NCBI GenBank assembly: GCA_002633005.1
Contig: NMRA01000881.1
Location: 46,675 to 110,674, forward strand
Source: Phoronis australis
Lineage: Eukaryota > Phoronida > Phoronidae
Reading direction: 5' to 3'
Length of the DNA: 64,000 nt
Both the position numbers and the translations under genes were made by a program. The notes below the pieces were generated by a model. That model saw only the letters and a list, made by a program, of their open reading frames with translations, made no database searches and was not told where the DNA came from. Of the stretch, positions 11,722 to 22,590 are shown one piece after another (the first letter of the stretch is position 1; every line of letters begins with the position of its first letter).

Positions 11722-12042
11722 TCAAAAGCTCAATTCTGTCTTGATAGCTAGTGTGTTTCGGACGGGGGTTTCTTTCAGGATCTTTGAGAAAGCACCCTCA
11801 GCTTGCTTGTTGATATTGGTTTCGACATTACGAAGCATTTTCACTTTCCGAGATTGGCTGTCCGTATTAAGCTTATTTACTTGGATGCAAACTTCGTTGA
11901 AAACACAACTAAACTTTTTTGTTTGAAAGCTTGATATAGAGTCGCTCGTAATGTCGAAACAATCTTCTGCGCAGCTATGTAGCAAAACACCGAGACACAT
12001 AACAAACAAACAAATTGAAACACGAGCTATATTTTGAGACAT
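11722..12042 (-). CDS. Hypothetical small secreted protein (weak)
   Basis: A 106-codon minus-strand frame starts MSQNIARVSICLFVMCLGVL and continues with a typical signal-peptide pattern: short N-region, about 15 hydrophobic residues, then HSCA before ED. The mature part has three cysteines (two of them close to a FSCVFNEVC motif) and a charged, possibly helical stretch with NKLNTDSQSRKVKML. The frame ends at a stop after ELSF. I do not recognise the family. No introns, polyA signal or promoter could be tied to it, and an opposing frame overlaps it, so it could be a chance ORF. The upstream minus frame at 12027-12407 might be an additional exon of the same unit, but no convincing splice pair was found. 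Confidence 0.25.
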   Translation of the reverse strand: MSQNIARVSICLFVMCLGVLLHSCAEDCFDITSDSISSFQTKKFSCVFNEVCIQVNKLNTDSQSRKVKMLRNVETNINKQAEGAFSKILKETPVRNTLAIKTELSF

Positions 12043-12419
12043 GGTGTCTTATCATCAGAAAATAAGTGGAATGGAGAAATACCCGAAGCGAAATAAACAG
12101 TGAAATACACGTGACAGCAGGAAGATGAGAATACAAGCAGTGTGTGAATGTATAACACGGTAGGAAACCCGCAAGCCTGATGAAACAGAGCCAGCGTGCG
12201 GGCTGTGAGCTGCTCATTCAAAACACGTTTTTCATGACTGATCAACAGGGACTCCAAAATCTTTAACCTAAATGTGTAATTTTCAACATAACGAATGATG
12301 GTATTGTCCACTATTTCTTGCCTAGTTAATTTTCGGTCGTGTTGGTTTACAAAATAATCTTGAATGGACCCACCCTGAAAGTGCAACCGTCGCGAGAGTG
12401 AACACACCGCTGGCTGTTC

Positions 12420-13850
12420 ACTAGAAGGACATGACGTGCGGATTAGTAAACAGTATTACATTTGGCCACTGGTCGTGGTATTTCACTACTGGGTTTGTTT
12501 GTCATGACAAAGTGATGTGGCTTTATTTTCTGATCATAAATGGTTACATTCAATCCATCACCAGGTTTGACCACCCCAATGTCATCCGTTACAATCTTCT
12601 TAAGCACATGTTCAAGACATACTGTTCCTAAAATACACGTTCTTAGTGGTACTAGTACTAGGTTCAGTGTTTACAAGCGGATCAATCCTAGATATGAAAG
12701 ACCCAACATGGTTATCAACAAAAGAATTAATATAACCATTCTTAACTAGAACTTCTTTTATGTGTTAAACATTAACGTTGAGTGCTTGGCGCGCCCTCTT
12801 GAGGTAAGTAGTCAGAACTGCTAGTTTGTGTCTTTCAGGGCATAGCCCTCACATAGTATTAAAATGTCTATGGTTCAGGCTAGTCATTTTTAACATGTAA
12901 ACAGGCATCAATAGTTGTAGGTTTATGATAAACTGAAGTATGAGATCCACCGTCAGAATAATGTACAAGGACATCGATAAAAGCCAACTTTTCACAGAAG
13001 GCAATTCATGCATGAATACTTGGATACTGAAAAAACTGTTGCGTCACTGCTATGCGAAGCAACTCAACAAACTTACAAATACTCAAGGACGAAACTTATG
13101 ATTTTATTTTGGAGTGTGTGTAACCCAATATGCCCAACAGCTGCTATCCGCCCAAAAACCTAAGGAGACGGAGTGGAAACATACAAGTTTGATATTAAAG
13201 GCAATTTAACTACTGATCGTAGGCTTGAGTATGAAAAATTTTATTAACCTTTAGTGATTGAATAACTCGAAAACTTTCCCAGTATCAAAACATACATTAC
13301 AGTTCGATTGGCTGGCATACCAATGCCTTGGCCAAGGGTATCTTATTCGAAACTCATTAAACATTCATGCCGTCGGTAGTATTCGAGTACAAATGCGAAA
13401 GTTTATTCGAAGCACGTCGTGAAATTATTAAGTTTTAGAGTCGAGCTCCGAGCCTTGACGTCGTCGAATGTGCATTCCTCCGTTTTTTCGGCTCAGAACC
13501 TATGCCATGGTATCGGTCAAGTGTTTTTATTTTGCAAGTAGAACCAAGTCATCTAGTAGTCTTTCACTGCTCATTGCAGAGTACAGAGAGACAACTTTTG
13601 TAAGCATATAAAGATATCCGCCTTGTTTTATGACAATCCAAAGCTGTTGAAGTTTAGTCAAATCTTGTTGGCATTCGCATTATTCTTTTGCCTATGAACT
13701 TTGCTCCGACTGTTTAACTGGAACCTAGCATTAACGGTTAGCTCTTACGACGCTACAAGTGCATTACATTGTTTCTTCTGAACATCATATGTCAAAAACA
13801 AGAGATCGGATTTGTATGAAACATTCATATACTATGCTTCATGCACTAGT
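12420..13850. other. Gene-free stretch, nothing recognised
   Basis: Only short overlapping open frames near 12431-12749. No structure stands out. Confidence 0.4.
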
Positions 13851-13859
13851 CTCAGAAAT

Positions 13860-14180
13860 GATGAGGATTTATTTTTAAAGTGATCCAATTTTGCATGAGG
13901 AGCTATCAATAAAGGTTTGCAAATTTTTTACAAAAAAATGAAAAGTTTCATGAAACGAGAACGAGCCGATAACTTAAATAACTAACAGAATTTCGAGATT
14001 TCATCTCGAACATTTACATATATGTCAAATAACATTTGGTAGGACGTTATTGATACCGTTGTTCGACAATGGTTGCTAAATTTTGATAAAAATGTAGCGG
14101 TAGATTGGTATAATGTCAAAAACCAAATTTCACAGGCTCTCTGCTTTCAGAGAATAGATATTTTTCTTGAGTTAAATTTT
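13860..14180. repeat. Interspersed repeat R2, copy 1
   Basis: Starts with a TTTTGCATGAGGAGCT word. Further on it shares AAATTTTTTA-like A/T blocks, ATTTCATCT, GATACCGT(T/C)GTT, GATTGGTATAA and CAGGCT(C/T)TCT with 38446-38770, in the same order. Diverged, non-coding, class unknown. Confidence 0.5.
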
Positions 14181-14648
14181 ATATTTTTTAGGTATTTGAC
14201 TGGGTGCACAGACTTGTTGGTAAAGTCTTACGTAACGTTGGGGAAAGGGATTTTGTTTCGTTAGCATACCGTTGGACGGACTGCGTGTGCGATTACGCGA
14301 TGGGGTAGATCTCGGAAAATGACTTTTCTCGTCGATAATGTGATTAATGTCTTCATCTGTTGCTTTGTGATAAGAGGTTTTACTTTTCATGACCACGTGC
14401 ACGAACATTACAGCAAAAGCAAGCTCGGATGTCAACATTTTTCTCATCAATGGGTTGCTTAACTTGCGTAGTGTCATGTACCGGCGATTTCCGAACGAAC
14501 CCTCAGTGACTGCACTTAAGATAACAACAATCATCTTAGTGGTGGCGACTTCGGAAGCGATGATTTGTTTCTTCTTCCTAGATTTTAACTTAGGTTGGCT
14601 TAAAATAGAATGTGTTTCGTAGACGGTAGAATTTCGCGAAGAAAGCAA
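14172..14648 (-). CDS. Unrecognised 158-codon ORF (weak)
   Basis: The longest open frame in this gene-poor part. It has a basic N-terminal third (KLKSRKKKQ), then a hydrophobic run (TKMIVVILSAV), a second one (SELAFAVMFVHVVM), and an acidic-to-basic C-terminal tail rich in S, T, R and P. The TTKMIVVIL run after a basic loop recalls the start of helix 6 in rhodopsin-like receptors, but the diagnostic residues that should follow are absent, so I do not assign it. No splice partner was identified. It partly overlaps repeat R2 at its 3' end, which makes a chance frame or a decayed exon likely. Confidence 0.2.
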   Translation of the reverse strand: MLSSRNSTVYETHSILSQPKLKSRKKKQIIASEVATTKMIVVILSAVTEGSFGNRRYMTLRKLSNPLMRKMLTSELAFAVMFVHVVMKSKTSYHKATDEDINHIIDEKSHFPRSTPSRNRTRSPSNGMLTKQNPFPQRYVRLYQQVCAPSQIPKKYKI

Positions 14649-14649
14649 G

Positions 14650-15730
14650 TATGATCACGTGCTTTCCTTGTTACACACGATCATCTATCGCGCAGTCGTG
14701 TACGATCTCTCGTTTTGCTAGTTTCTCGCATCTACGGAACCCATGCCAAGTTCAAATTCATTTTATCAGAAGTTTGGCTACTAGGAAAGCAGTACGGCTT
14801 CAGCTCCATTGACAAGTCACTGGTACACGTGAAATACTTCAACTGTCCTTTTAAGGGCGAAACTTGAGGAAATCATGACATTTTGTCACATGTCCAATAA
14901 CTTTGTCGCGTTCAGACAATGCAAAGCGATCCAGAAAGAGCCCGTATAGTCCTTGTTTCCGAAAGAAACATGGGGGCATTACTTGTATGTTGGTACGGAA
15001 TACCCGGTGTGTGGCCAGTACCAGCGACTTACTTAATAATTCTATGACGAAATTAATTGAGCTCGCCGAAAATAAAATTTAACCCTGTTGTACGTCGATT
15101 TGAAAATTGTTTAACTTTGAAATAGCATCACTTCCTATTCCTTTAAAGAGGCCTGGAACGCGATAAAAAGACCAATTTACAACATTGAAAGTGGTTATCT
15201 TTACTAATACAGAATTTAATCAGCACACCGGGTATTTTTACATTTTTTCTTAAAGATTTTTAATTTCTTTTGATAGCAAAGCATTTTATTTTAGTTTTAA
15301 ATTTCAAAAAACGATCTATCTGTCGACTGCTCGCCACTTCTCCCACAATGCAAAGCCGTCTCCTTACTTGGTATGGCAAGACATAGACTAACACACATTT
15401 CTCTTATATGAACAATGTGACCTTTGACCTCAAACGGCTTCAAGAAATTGACTGTGAACCCATGTGCGCATTTTTCGTAAGTAGAAGGGGGATTACAAAT
15501 TCTGTGGTGACCACAGAGTTTTTCCTAAGCGGTAAATTTCGAAAAGCGTGAATTTTGTGGGTTTTTTGGAAATTTCCTCACAGGGAAAGTGATTTCCTCT
15601 GAACTAGACGTTGCGAGGTGGTACTTTCGTCAGGAATTGTTTAGATGATAGTTTTGAAGAGCTTTCGAGTTCTATGTCTCTTTTAACATCTAGTGCGTAC
15701 CTGCTGAATCAGGTTAATATGACCTAAATA
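14650..15730. other. Gene-free stretch, nothing recognised
   Basis: No open frame of note and no repeat structure recognised. Confidence 0.4.
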
Positions 15731-15731
15731 C

Positions 15732-16196
15732 CAGGGGGGAATCAGCAATTGGTCGGTTTTCAAAACCACTTGTCCGGTTCAGATGGCAGGAGTGCAGAAA
15801 CCAATGGCCGGTGTTCTAACGTGGTGGTCGGACCTCAAAACGCGATGTCCGGTACCTCAACACCAGATGGCCGGGAACAAAATATGATTGTCCGGACCTA
15901 AAACGGGTTGGCAGGTGTTGAAACACAATGGCCGAACCAGTCGCCAGTTTTGAACAAAACAAACAAACGGGTACGACAAATAAACACTTGATATCACGTG
16001 AATCCTTCAAGACATTCAAAACGATACCGACTATCATGGTTTGGGTCCAGCCAACTAGTTTCTTAGGTGAGGCCATAGTGTTTTGAAGTCCGCACAACAC
16101 GTTTGATCACTGGCCATTTGGTTTTGCAATCCAGCCGACTAGTTTTGAAGTCCGGGCAAGCGGTTTTGAAGTCCGACCAATTGTTGATTCCCTCTT
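15732..16196. mobile_element. MITE with ~45-bp TIRs and internal subrepeats
   Basis: The left end reads GGGGGAATCAGCAATTGGTC and continues GG-TTTTCAAAACC. The right end is its inverse, GACCAATTGTTGATTCCCTC. Inside, a ~20-25 bp motif of the form TGG(T/C)CGG-xx-CAAAAC recurs in alternating orientation (for example near 15828, 15870 and 15895). The ends may extend to CAG...TTG as in hAT elements, but I found no matching 8-bp flank. The open frame across it is incidental. Confidence 0.7.
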
Positions 16197-16199
16197 GAA

Positions 16200-19100
16200 G
16201 TAATACGGTGAAAAACTCGTGAAAATTGCAGTTCGAGACTCAAACTCTGCGAAGGTAACGATTTTGAACTTGTCTTTCATTTACCTTCCTTTATACGTAT
16301 TTCATGAAGCACGTCACGTGGAAATTTTCACTGTCAAGAAAAAACAAGAAAGTGGTTAACTGTACTTAGCAATTTCACAATTGGAAGGACACGCCTATCA
16401 CAAACGAATATAAGTCCACGAGGAACCATTTTTGATTAATTTTCAAGTTTAGAAAAGATTTACTTGAAAGTTGCTTTTCCTCAACATTTTTCCTTGCCCA
16501 ACTTTTCTTGCTTTGCCCAACTGAATCCACAACTACCAGGGGTCTGTCAGACACCCGACATCTCCTGCCCCAGAAGATACGCCCGTACCTATATTGACTC
16601 ATCGGCCTCAATTCCAATGCAGATCCAGGATTTTGGGAGAAGTGAACTGAATAAATACACACGTGTGCGCACGCAAGCACGCATTAACATCTGCCCACGT
16701 ACCCACACTCAAAGGTTACTGTCAGGTCATTTTACTTGGTTGAGTTTATGATAATGAACAGAAAGCGCCACAAGAATATTCTTTGAAAAATCATTTTGTA
16801 ACATTCATAAAAGTTTCTGAACTCAACCCCCGGGCAAACACCTTATTAAACCCGTGCTTTCTGTCAAACAACAACATTTGATTTACGCCACTTACCGTTA
16901 TGAAATTGGTCTTTAATTGTTCCTTAGTCAAAAAAGCTGCGATTTCTGTGCTTGAAAATAACTGCCTCAGACCAAGGTCGCAAAATTTCAAGTTATTTTA
17001 TTAGCCTGGTTTGCAAATTATATAATGAAATTCTTTCAATTGGCTCTTTTTGGGCCAAGAGATGACTTATGAACTGATTGTGGAGTATGGTCAGACTACC
17101 TTCACAACGGTAAGTGGATTAAACCAAAACTTTGTTTACAGAACGCACAGGTTTACTGGCTGACATAAGCAGTTTTCAAAATTCGAAAGATAGTTCAAGG
17201 CTTGTGAGCTCAGAAGCAAATGCATCTGAGCACAGAGGCCATTTCAAGTTATAGTAAATAATCTCTACTCCAGCTCTTGACTGGCCTAGTTGGTGTGGTA
17301 ATACTGTCTATTCAGACATCACATTTCTCCAATACGGTTGATTCAAAAGGGGAATTTTCACGATACATGTACACACACCTACAAAATTCGTGAAATTTTG
17401 CTAGGTTTGTTTTATAGTTTATTTACATTTTCTGTATCAATAACAGGATATGAAACGGTTGTGTCAGTTAATTTGTCACTTTGAAATCACCTTGATCAAA
17501 GACAACTGAAGAACCAGTTGATGAGCGACCGCATTGAAAACACATCAAAACACCATTCCCAATCTCACAATTTCAAACGTGGACATTCAATAAACCAATT
17601 AGGAAACGTCGATAATCGCCGTGATCCCACACGGATCTGGTTATTAATTTAGTCACCTGAACAAGATTATTAATCTTTCTTTACATGTACCTAACGATGC
17701 GTTACCTTGAGGATCTACATGTATGGTAAACATTCATGAAAAAAGCAAACGGTCAATAAATCACTACCCCGTTGAGCTTGGGTTGTTTGGTTGCGCATCA
17801 CTTCTCAAGCGTCATCGATGATTTCCCGGTAATCGTTAAGATTGAAACCAAATTGAATGACGAAGGTACAGTTGTAACAAGTCTCTCGCGGAGCTTATGA
17901 AGTTAATTTAGTGTTTATAGATCTGTTTTAAGCGGTTATAAACCTATTTCCGTCACAGACCCCAAATTTTGATTGAGACTACTTCTCGTTACGAAATTGA
18001 TCTCAGAATAGGTGTGATTTATGGACTTGTAAATCACTGACACTTTGTTACTGATTTAGTCCACGCTCTTCAAGTTGACATTTTATTCAGCGAGTATGGT
18101 CTTGAGGAATAACGAACTGCCGTTGTTCTACATGATTAAAAATCACTTAAATATCATCTGTCTAAGGAAAATATTGATGCCAATTATATATCGGTAAGTG
18201 GTCTAACTGGAAAACTAGTTTCCTCGGCGGGTTCAGCATACTGCGGGCAATGTTGTGTGTTTCACAGATCAGTAAAAATCAGTTCAAAATCTCAGGTCTG
18301 CTTATCCCGAAGTCCTCCTCTTTTAAATCGACATATACCCTCCGATCATTCCTAACAACCAAGTCCATGAAAATCTCAACAGACTTCAGTTTCTGATCTC
18401 GGAATGATTGTTTGGTTGTCTTTTTAAACAACTGGGAGCATGTGGAATTCATAAGCTCGTTGGTGTTATATTTTTACAGCGTATAATAAATTGAGGTCCA
18501 TGCGATCAAAGGCTGCACAGTTTCAAATTCTCTAATCATAAGTTTGCCACATTTCGGCATTAGCAAACTACAAGCATTCTTCCTTTATCAAATAAATTTC
18601 ATTTGTAAACGAGCATTGATCTGCCTTGAGCGATAACCAAATTAAAACATTGTGTGCAAGGTTCTATTACTAGACACTTCATACAAACGTTACAAGCGTC
18701 TTTTATGTCATCATGTACAAACTTTCACCACTCTGGGTTAGTATTTGTCATTAATGCTTATAAACACAGGTTTAACATTGTACGCCGACAGCCATTCGTA
18801 GTAAAGAGAATTTCCAAATACATCAAAACGAGTCGTGGGGAACGCTTTACGACACCAGTGTGACACTACGTGCATTAGTACATTGTGAACGATGCAAGCA
18901 GACGATAGGAAATCAAAAGGCACTTCCGTAAAAGTTGTGTGAATTGGTCGAGCTTACCAGATATCGTTGCAGCAAAACAAAACAGATGTAGATGTACACC
19001 CTTTATTGTCTAGAAGCATGAATATAAATAATAATTAAATACCACAAGCTCTCAAGCGCATAAAGGTCTTCATCGGAGGGTTGAAATGGCATATCACACA

Positions 19101-19265
19101 TCTAACGAGATACGCCTCCCCCTGACGGCTGACAACCGCTCAGTCTGTATTTTGCAAGTCTTTGAACTCGTGAAAGCTTGTTTTTTTAACTGTCCATCTG
19201 TAGTAATTTTGGTGGAGAGTAAAGTGTCTTATTTTATTTTGCTAACTAAGATTTATTTGTTTCAG
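16200..19265. other. Upstream region of the neuropeptide gene
   Basis: No convincing coding sequence. The last part should contain the neuropeptide gene's non-coding first exon(s) and promoter. A branch-like GCTAACT (19241-19247) and pyrimidine-rich TTTGTTTCAG ending at 19265 form a good 3' splice site just before the coding start, implying a 5'UTR intron. The donor exon could not be located. Confidence 0.45.
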
Positions 19266-19280
19266 ATATTTGAAGCAACC

Positions 19281-20599
19281 ATGGAGAAACTGCACCTACA
19301 GGCACTCCTCTTTTTGACAGTGTTTCATTTATGTGCAACTGAAAGGTGAGTTTACTTCTTCCTAATAACTTGAAGACAGTGGGATCATTGATTTATAGTA
19401 TAAGATAAATTAATGCCTGGGATAAATGGGTATTTAAAAGTCGAAACAGTTTCTTTGCGAAACATGCGAGTTTTGATGTTTTTGTTCGTGAACGCCATGA
19501 AAATCCTCCTTTTTGGTAGTCTTTACTGCAAGAATGAAAAACACTTTAAAAACTTTTATACACAGTGTTATGGACAAAGTTATTTAATGCCTAATGTTTG
19601 AAATTTTCAAAAGAATCTGGTCAGCTATTTCTGACATATGGTGCTCCAAATTTAGGCAAATTTAGACATTTTTCTGGAGACCTACATAACCTTTTAACTA
19701 TTTTCCATTAAAAGGGTATCGGATAAGTCCACGATTTGCCAGATCGACGATTTTAGTTTTGAATGAAATCTCTTGGAACCTCTCACTAATTCCTTTTCCA
19801 ATATTGATTTAAAAAACGATACACTGTAGATACGTTTTGATAAAAGTTTTTATTTCACAGTCAAAAAGAGGCTGGAACAGTGCGCGCTGACAGAAGAAGC
19901 TTAGATAGCTTGGGGTCTGGAATGCTGAAACGACACATCGACATACTTGGTTCTGACATGATAAAAAGGTTCGACTCTTTGGCGAAGAAGAACATCGACA
20001 GCCTCGGGTCGAATATGCTCAAGAAAAACTTAGACTCACTCGGGTCAGGAATGCTGAAACGAAAGGTTGACGCTTTAAAGCGACTTGACTCGCTGGGCTC
20101 GAATATGCTGAAAAAGAGCCTTGATTCTCTGGGAAGCGGAATGTTGAAGAGGCACATCGATACGTTAGGAAGCAATATGCTCAAGAGGCACATGGATTAC
20201 CTACAATCGAAATCTAATCCACTTGCAGTGGATGGCAAAGGCTCAAACGTACTGAAACGACCCTTGGACCAAGACGAATCTCTAGGGGAGGCTAGACGTA
20301 CGCTCGATACGATTGGCGGGAGTTTGATTGGCAGACGACAATTGGACACGATTGGTGGCGGTTTGCTTGGTCGGCGGGAGTCTGGAGCAGAAGCCCAAAA
20401 CTTCGAACGCGCATTGGATACTATAGGGGGCAATTTGATCGGCAGACGACAAGCAGACGAAATGGAAAATAGCGAGATGGAGAGAAGATATCTGGACAGC
20501 ATCGGCGGGAGTTTACTCGGTAGAAGACATGTACTTGATCGAATTGGAGGAAATTTGATAGGCCGTGACCTAAGCGAGGCTAATGAAACAGAGCAGTAA
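19281..20599 (+). CDS. Orcokinin/pedal-peptide-like neuropeptide precursor
   Basis: Two coding exons, 19281-19345 and 19861-20599, join across GAAAG|gtgag and ttcacag|TCAAA in matching phase to give 267 residues. Residues 1-21 form a signal peptide (MEKLHLQALLFLTVFHLCAT). The rest is a string of peptides cut at KR, KK or RR. Series A (35-131) has seven full copies such as SLDSLGSGML, HIDTLGSNML and NIDSLGSNML, plus short forms FDSLA and VDAL. Residues 132-155 end in GSNVL, a decayed copy. Series B (169-257) has TLDTIGGSLIG, QLDTIGGGLLG, ALDTIGGNLIG, YLDSIGGSLLG and VLDRIGGNLIG; the first four precede RR, so the Gly would give an amide. The (L/I)D(S/T)(L/I)GG core matches insect orcokinin B (LDSIGGG type) and the wider orcokinin/pedal-peptide group. 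The products would be secreted signalling peptides, probably acting on GPCRs. Exact orthology is inferred, not tested. Confidence 0.88.
19346..19860 (+). other. Intron of the neuropeptide gene
   Basis: 515 bp, GTGAGT...TTTCACAG. It separates the signal-peptide exon from the single exon holding all mature peptides, an arrangement that would allow alternative peptide exons. I found no second peptide-bearing exon within or after it. Confidence 0.85.
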
Positions 20600-22120
20600 A
20601 AAGGTTTAAAATACATAACTTAAAGACTTACAGCTCTCTTATTTTACAAACTCATCACCGTTACACTCAGTTGTGCTAACACATTCGTGTTCTCACGCAA
20701 TTCTCAACCTTCGTGAAAATCACTTTCATGTCTGCAAATAACTGTCCCTTCAATCCGTAAAAGAATTTTTCTTAGTCCTCGATGATTGAAATGTCTAAAA
20801 AATGTAATTAAATATTCGGGTAATTGTTCATTATCACGATTATACAGGACACTTTTATCTCTGAGCACGAATTTCTGCGACTTCTCTACGTAGGTTCAAA
20901 TTACTGCATCAGTTTTTTTATTAGAGTCACAAAATCTTTTTAAAAACAATTTCCCTCTTCATTTTAGTTGCGGATATCTTCCTTGATTGATAGTCGTGTT
21001 CCGTTCGACTATAGACCATAAAATACGTGAACAAAATTTCGTGGGAATCTTGCTGTATAAGATAAATATGTTGAATACTGCCCACGATAAAGATTTGCCA
21101 CGTCCGTGGATGGATCTCAAGCCAGTCTCATATAAGGCACAATAGAATGCATTTATGCTCTTTTCGAAGATAGCAATAAATAACACAGATATTACTTAAT
21201 ACAATTTATGAATATTTCAGAATTGCCAAGTCCTCTTATCTCCCTGGTGTAAAATTAATGGCAAGGTGGTTTTAAAAGGTCTTGAAGTGTTCGATTATCT
21301 TCTCAGTTCTCAATTTCTGCACCTCGAGGGTTTGCTATCGTGCGGCAACGTCTTGCCGATTTTGCGAATATTTCAAAAGTCAAAAAATCTCAGAAATAGC
21401 GACGAAGTCACAGGTGTAGAGAGTCAGAACCAAGCTTTTCTCAATTTAGTTTCCTCGGATCAGAATATGTAAAAATGTTTTAATTTGTAAAAAGACTGGC
21501 AACCAACAAAACTAAGTTGCAACTGGTGACAAACAAATGTACATCGTGGAACAATGTACAATGAAAAATGCACAATTTTGTCTGTCGACAATCGCACGAC
21601 GTTTACTCGTCGTATATCTGGAGAACTGAGGTCACAGGTACTCGCACTTGAACATATATATGGAACAGTACATGCAAAGTTTGATAATTCACTTCAATGT
21701 TTACGATTAAGGAGGCATAATAATCGATTATGAAAGGTAAAAATTTAACGGAATTACATGATTCATAAGAATTTCAAAAGTTTGTCAGAGCTTCTCCATC
21801 AAAAAACTTCGATTTTGTTACGTGAAGGCGCTTTCTTTTCACAACTCACCACACGTGTCAGCCATTGTCAAGGTGCCTCGTTGATGAGGTCGCTGTCCCA
21901 ATTTCAGTTTTTTAAAATTTAAAAGTTTTTATAAGGAATCGGCAATTTATAATGAAAACCGAAAAAACACAAATTTTGATGTCGAGTCTACTCCACTTTA
22001 TCCCCAAAGTGCCGAAAAAAACGCTTTTGACTATTTAATAAAAATGGTCGTTTTCATCTTTTGAAAAAAAATACAAGTCAGTTCCTTCTTACCTGTACTG
22101 AAGGCCAAAACATGGATATA
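20600..22120. other. 3' flank of the neuropeptide gene
   Basis: AT-rich. An AATAAA at 21175-21180 is a candidate polyadenylation signal, but it is 576 bp past the stop and unproven. No further peptide repeats, exons or clear mobile elements. Confidence 0.4.
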
Positions 22121-22127
22121 ATGGATG

Positions 22128-22590
22128 CACTCGACTGATTCTTCCGGTCTGCCGGGCAATCGGCTAATACATGTGATTGGTTTGTAAGTCAGAAGTTTTA
22201 ACCGAGCACCAATTAGTCCAGTCATTCTACAGATAACCCGGAAAAAATTGCAACAGAAGGTTTTATTGCATAAATCGTATCCTTTCATGCCCCTTAGTGA
22301 AAAAAAAAAGTCTACCGGAATCGGAGAGGCGGAAGTTGGTTTTTCAAGATGGCGGACAAAATGGCCGCCAGATTTTCTGATGCGCACTATAACTCAAGAG
22401 TGGAATGTGATAGAGTAAAAATTCAAAAAGGTTTACCTATGTTTTGTGGGTCAACAAANTTTATGCAAAAAAACCTTCTGTTGCAATTTTTTCTAGGTTG
22501 GGCCCTCTGGAGCCCTAGAATGACTGGACTAAATGAAAAGTCTTAGCTGGTTGACTCGGCGGACTGGCAAAGTCAATCAAGTGTACGCAG
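22128..22590. mobile_element. Foldback MITE family F1, copy 2, interrupted
   Basis: The left part (CGACTGATTCTTCCGGTCTG, later ATGTGATTGGTTTGTAAGTC) and the right part (TCTTAGCTGGTTGACTCGGC, later GTCAATCAAGTG) match the two halves of the intact copy at 6226-6372. A 314-bp element sits between them. The small open frames here are not genes. Confidence 0.6.
22216..22529. mobile_element. Nested TA-flanked MITE with ~75-bp inverted arms
   Basis: Both ends read GTCCAGTCATTCTA outward in inverted orientation and are flanked by TA (22214-22215 and 22530-22531), as in Tc1/mariner-type insertions. Inside the ends, AAAAAATTGCAACAGAAGGT is again inverted on the other side, so the arms are long. There is no transposase. 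One undetermined base (N) lies at 22459. Confidence 0.75.

Noticed and set aside
20197-20616. Long minus-strand ORFs opposite the neuropeptide exon (also 19861-20193)
   Set aside because: They are mirror frames of the tandem peptide repeats; their Ser/Pro/Leu composition follows from the repeated codons on the other strand.
22459-22459. Single undetermined base N
   Set aside because: An assembly ambiguity inside a repeat arm; it affects no gene.
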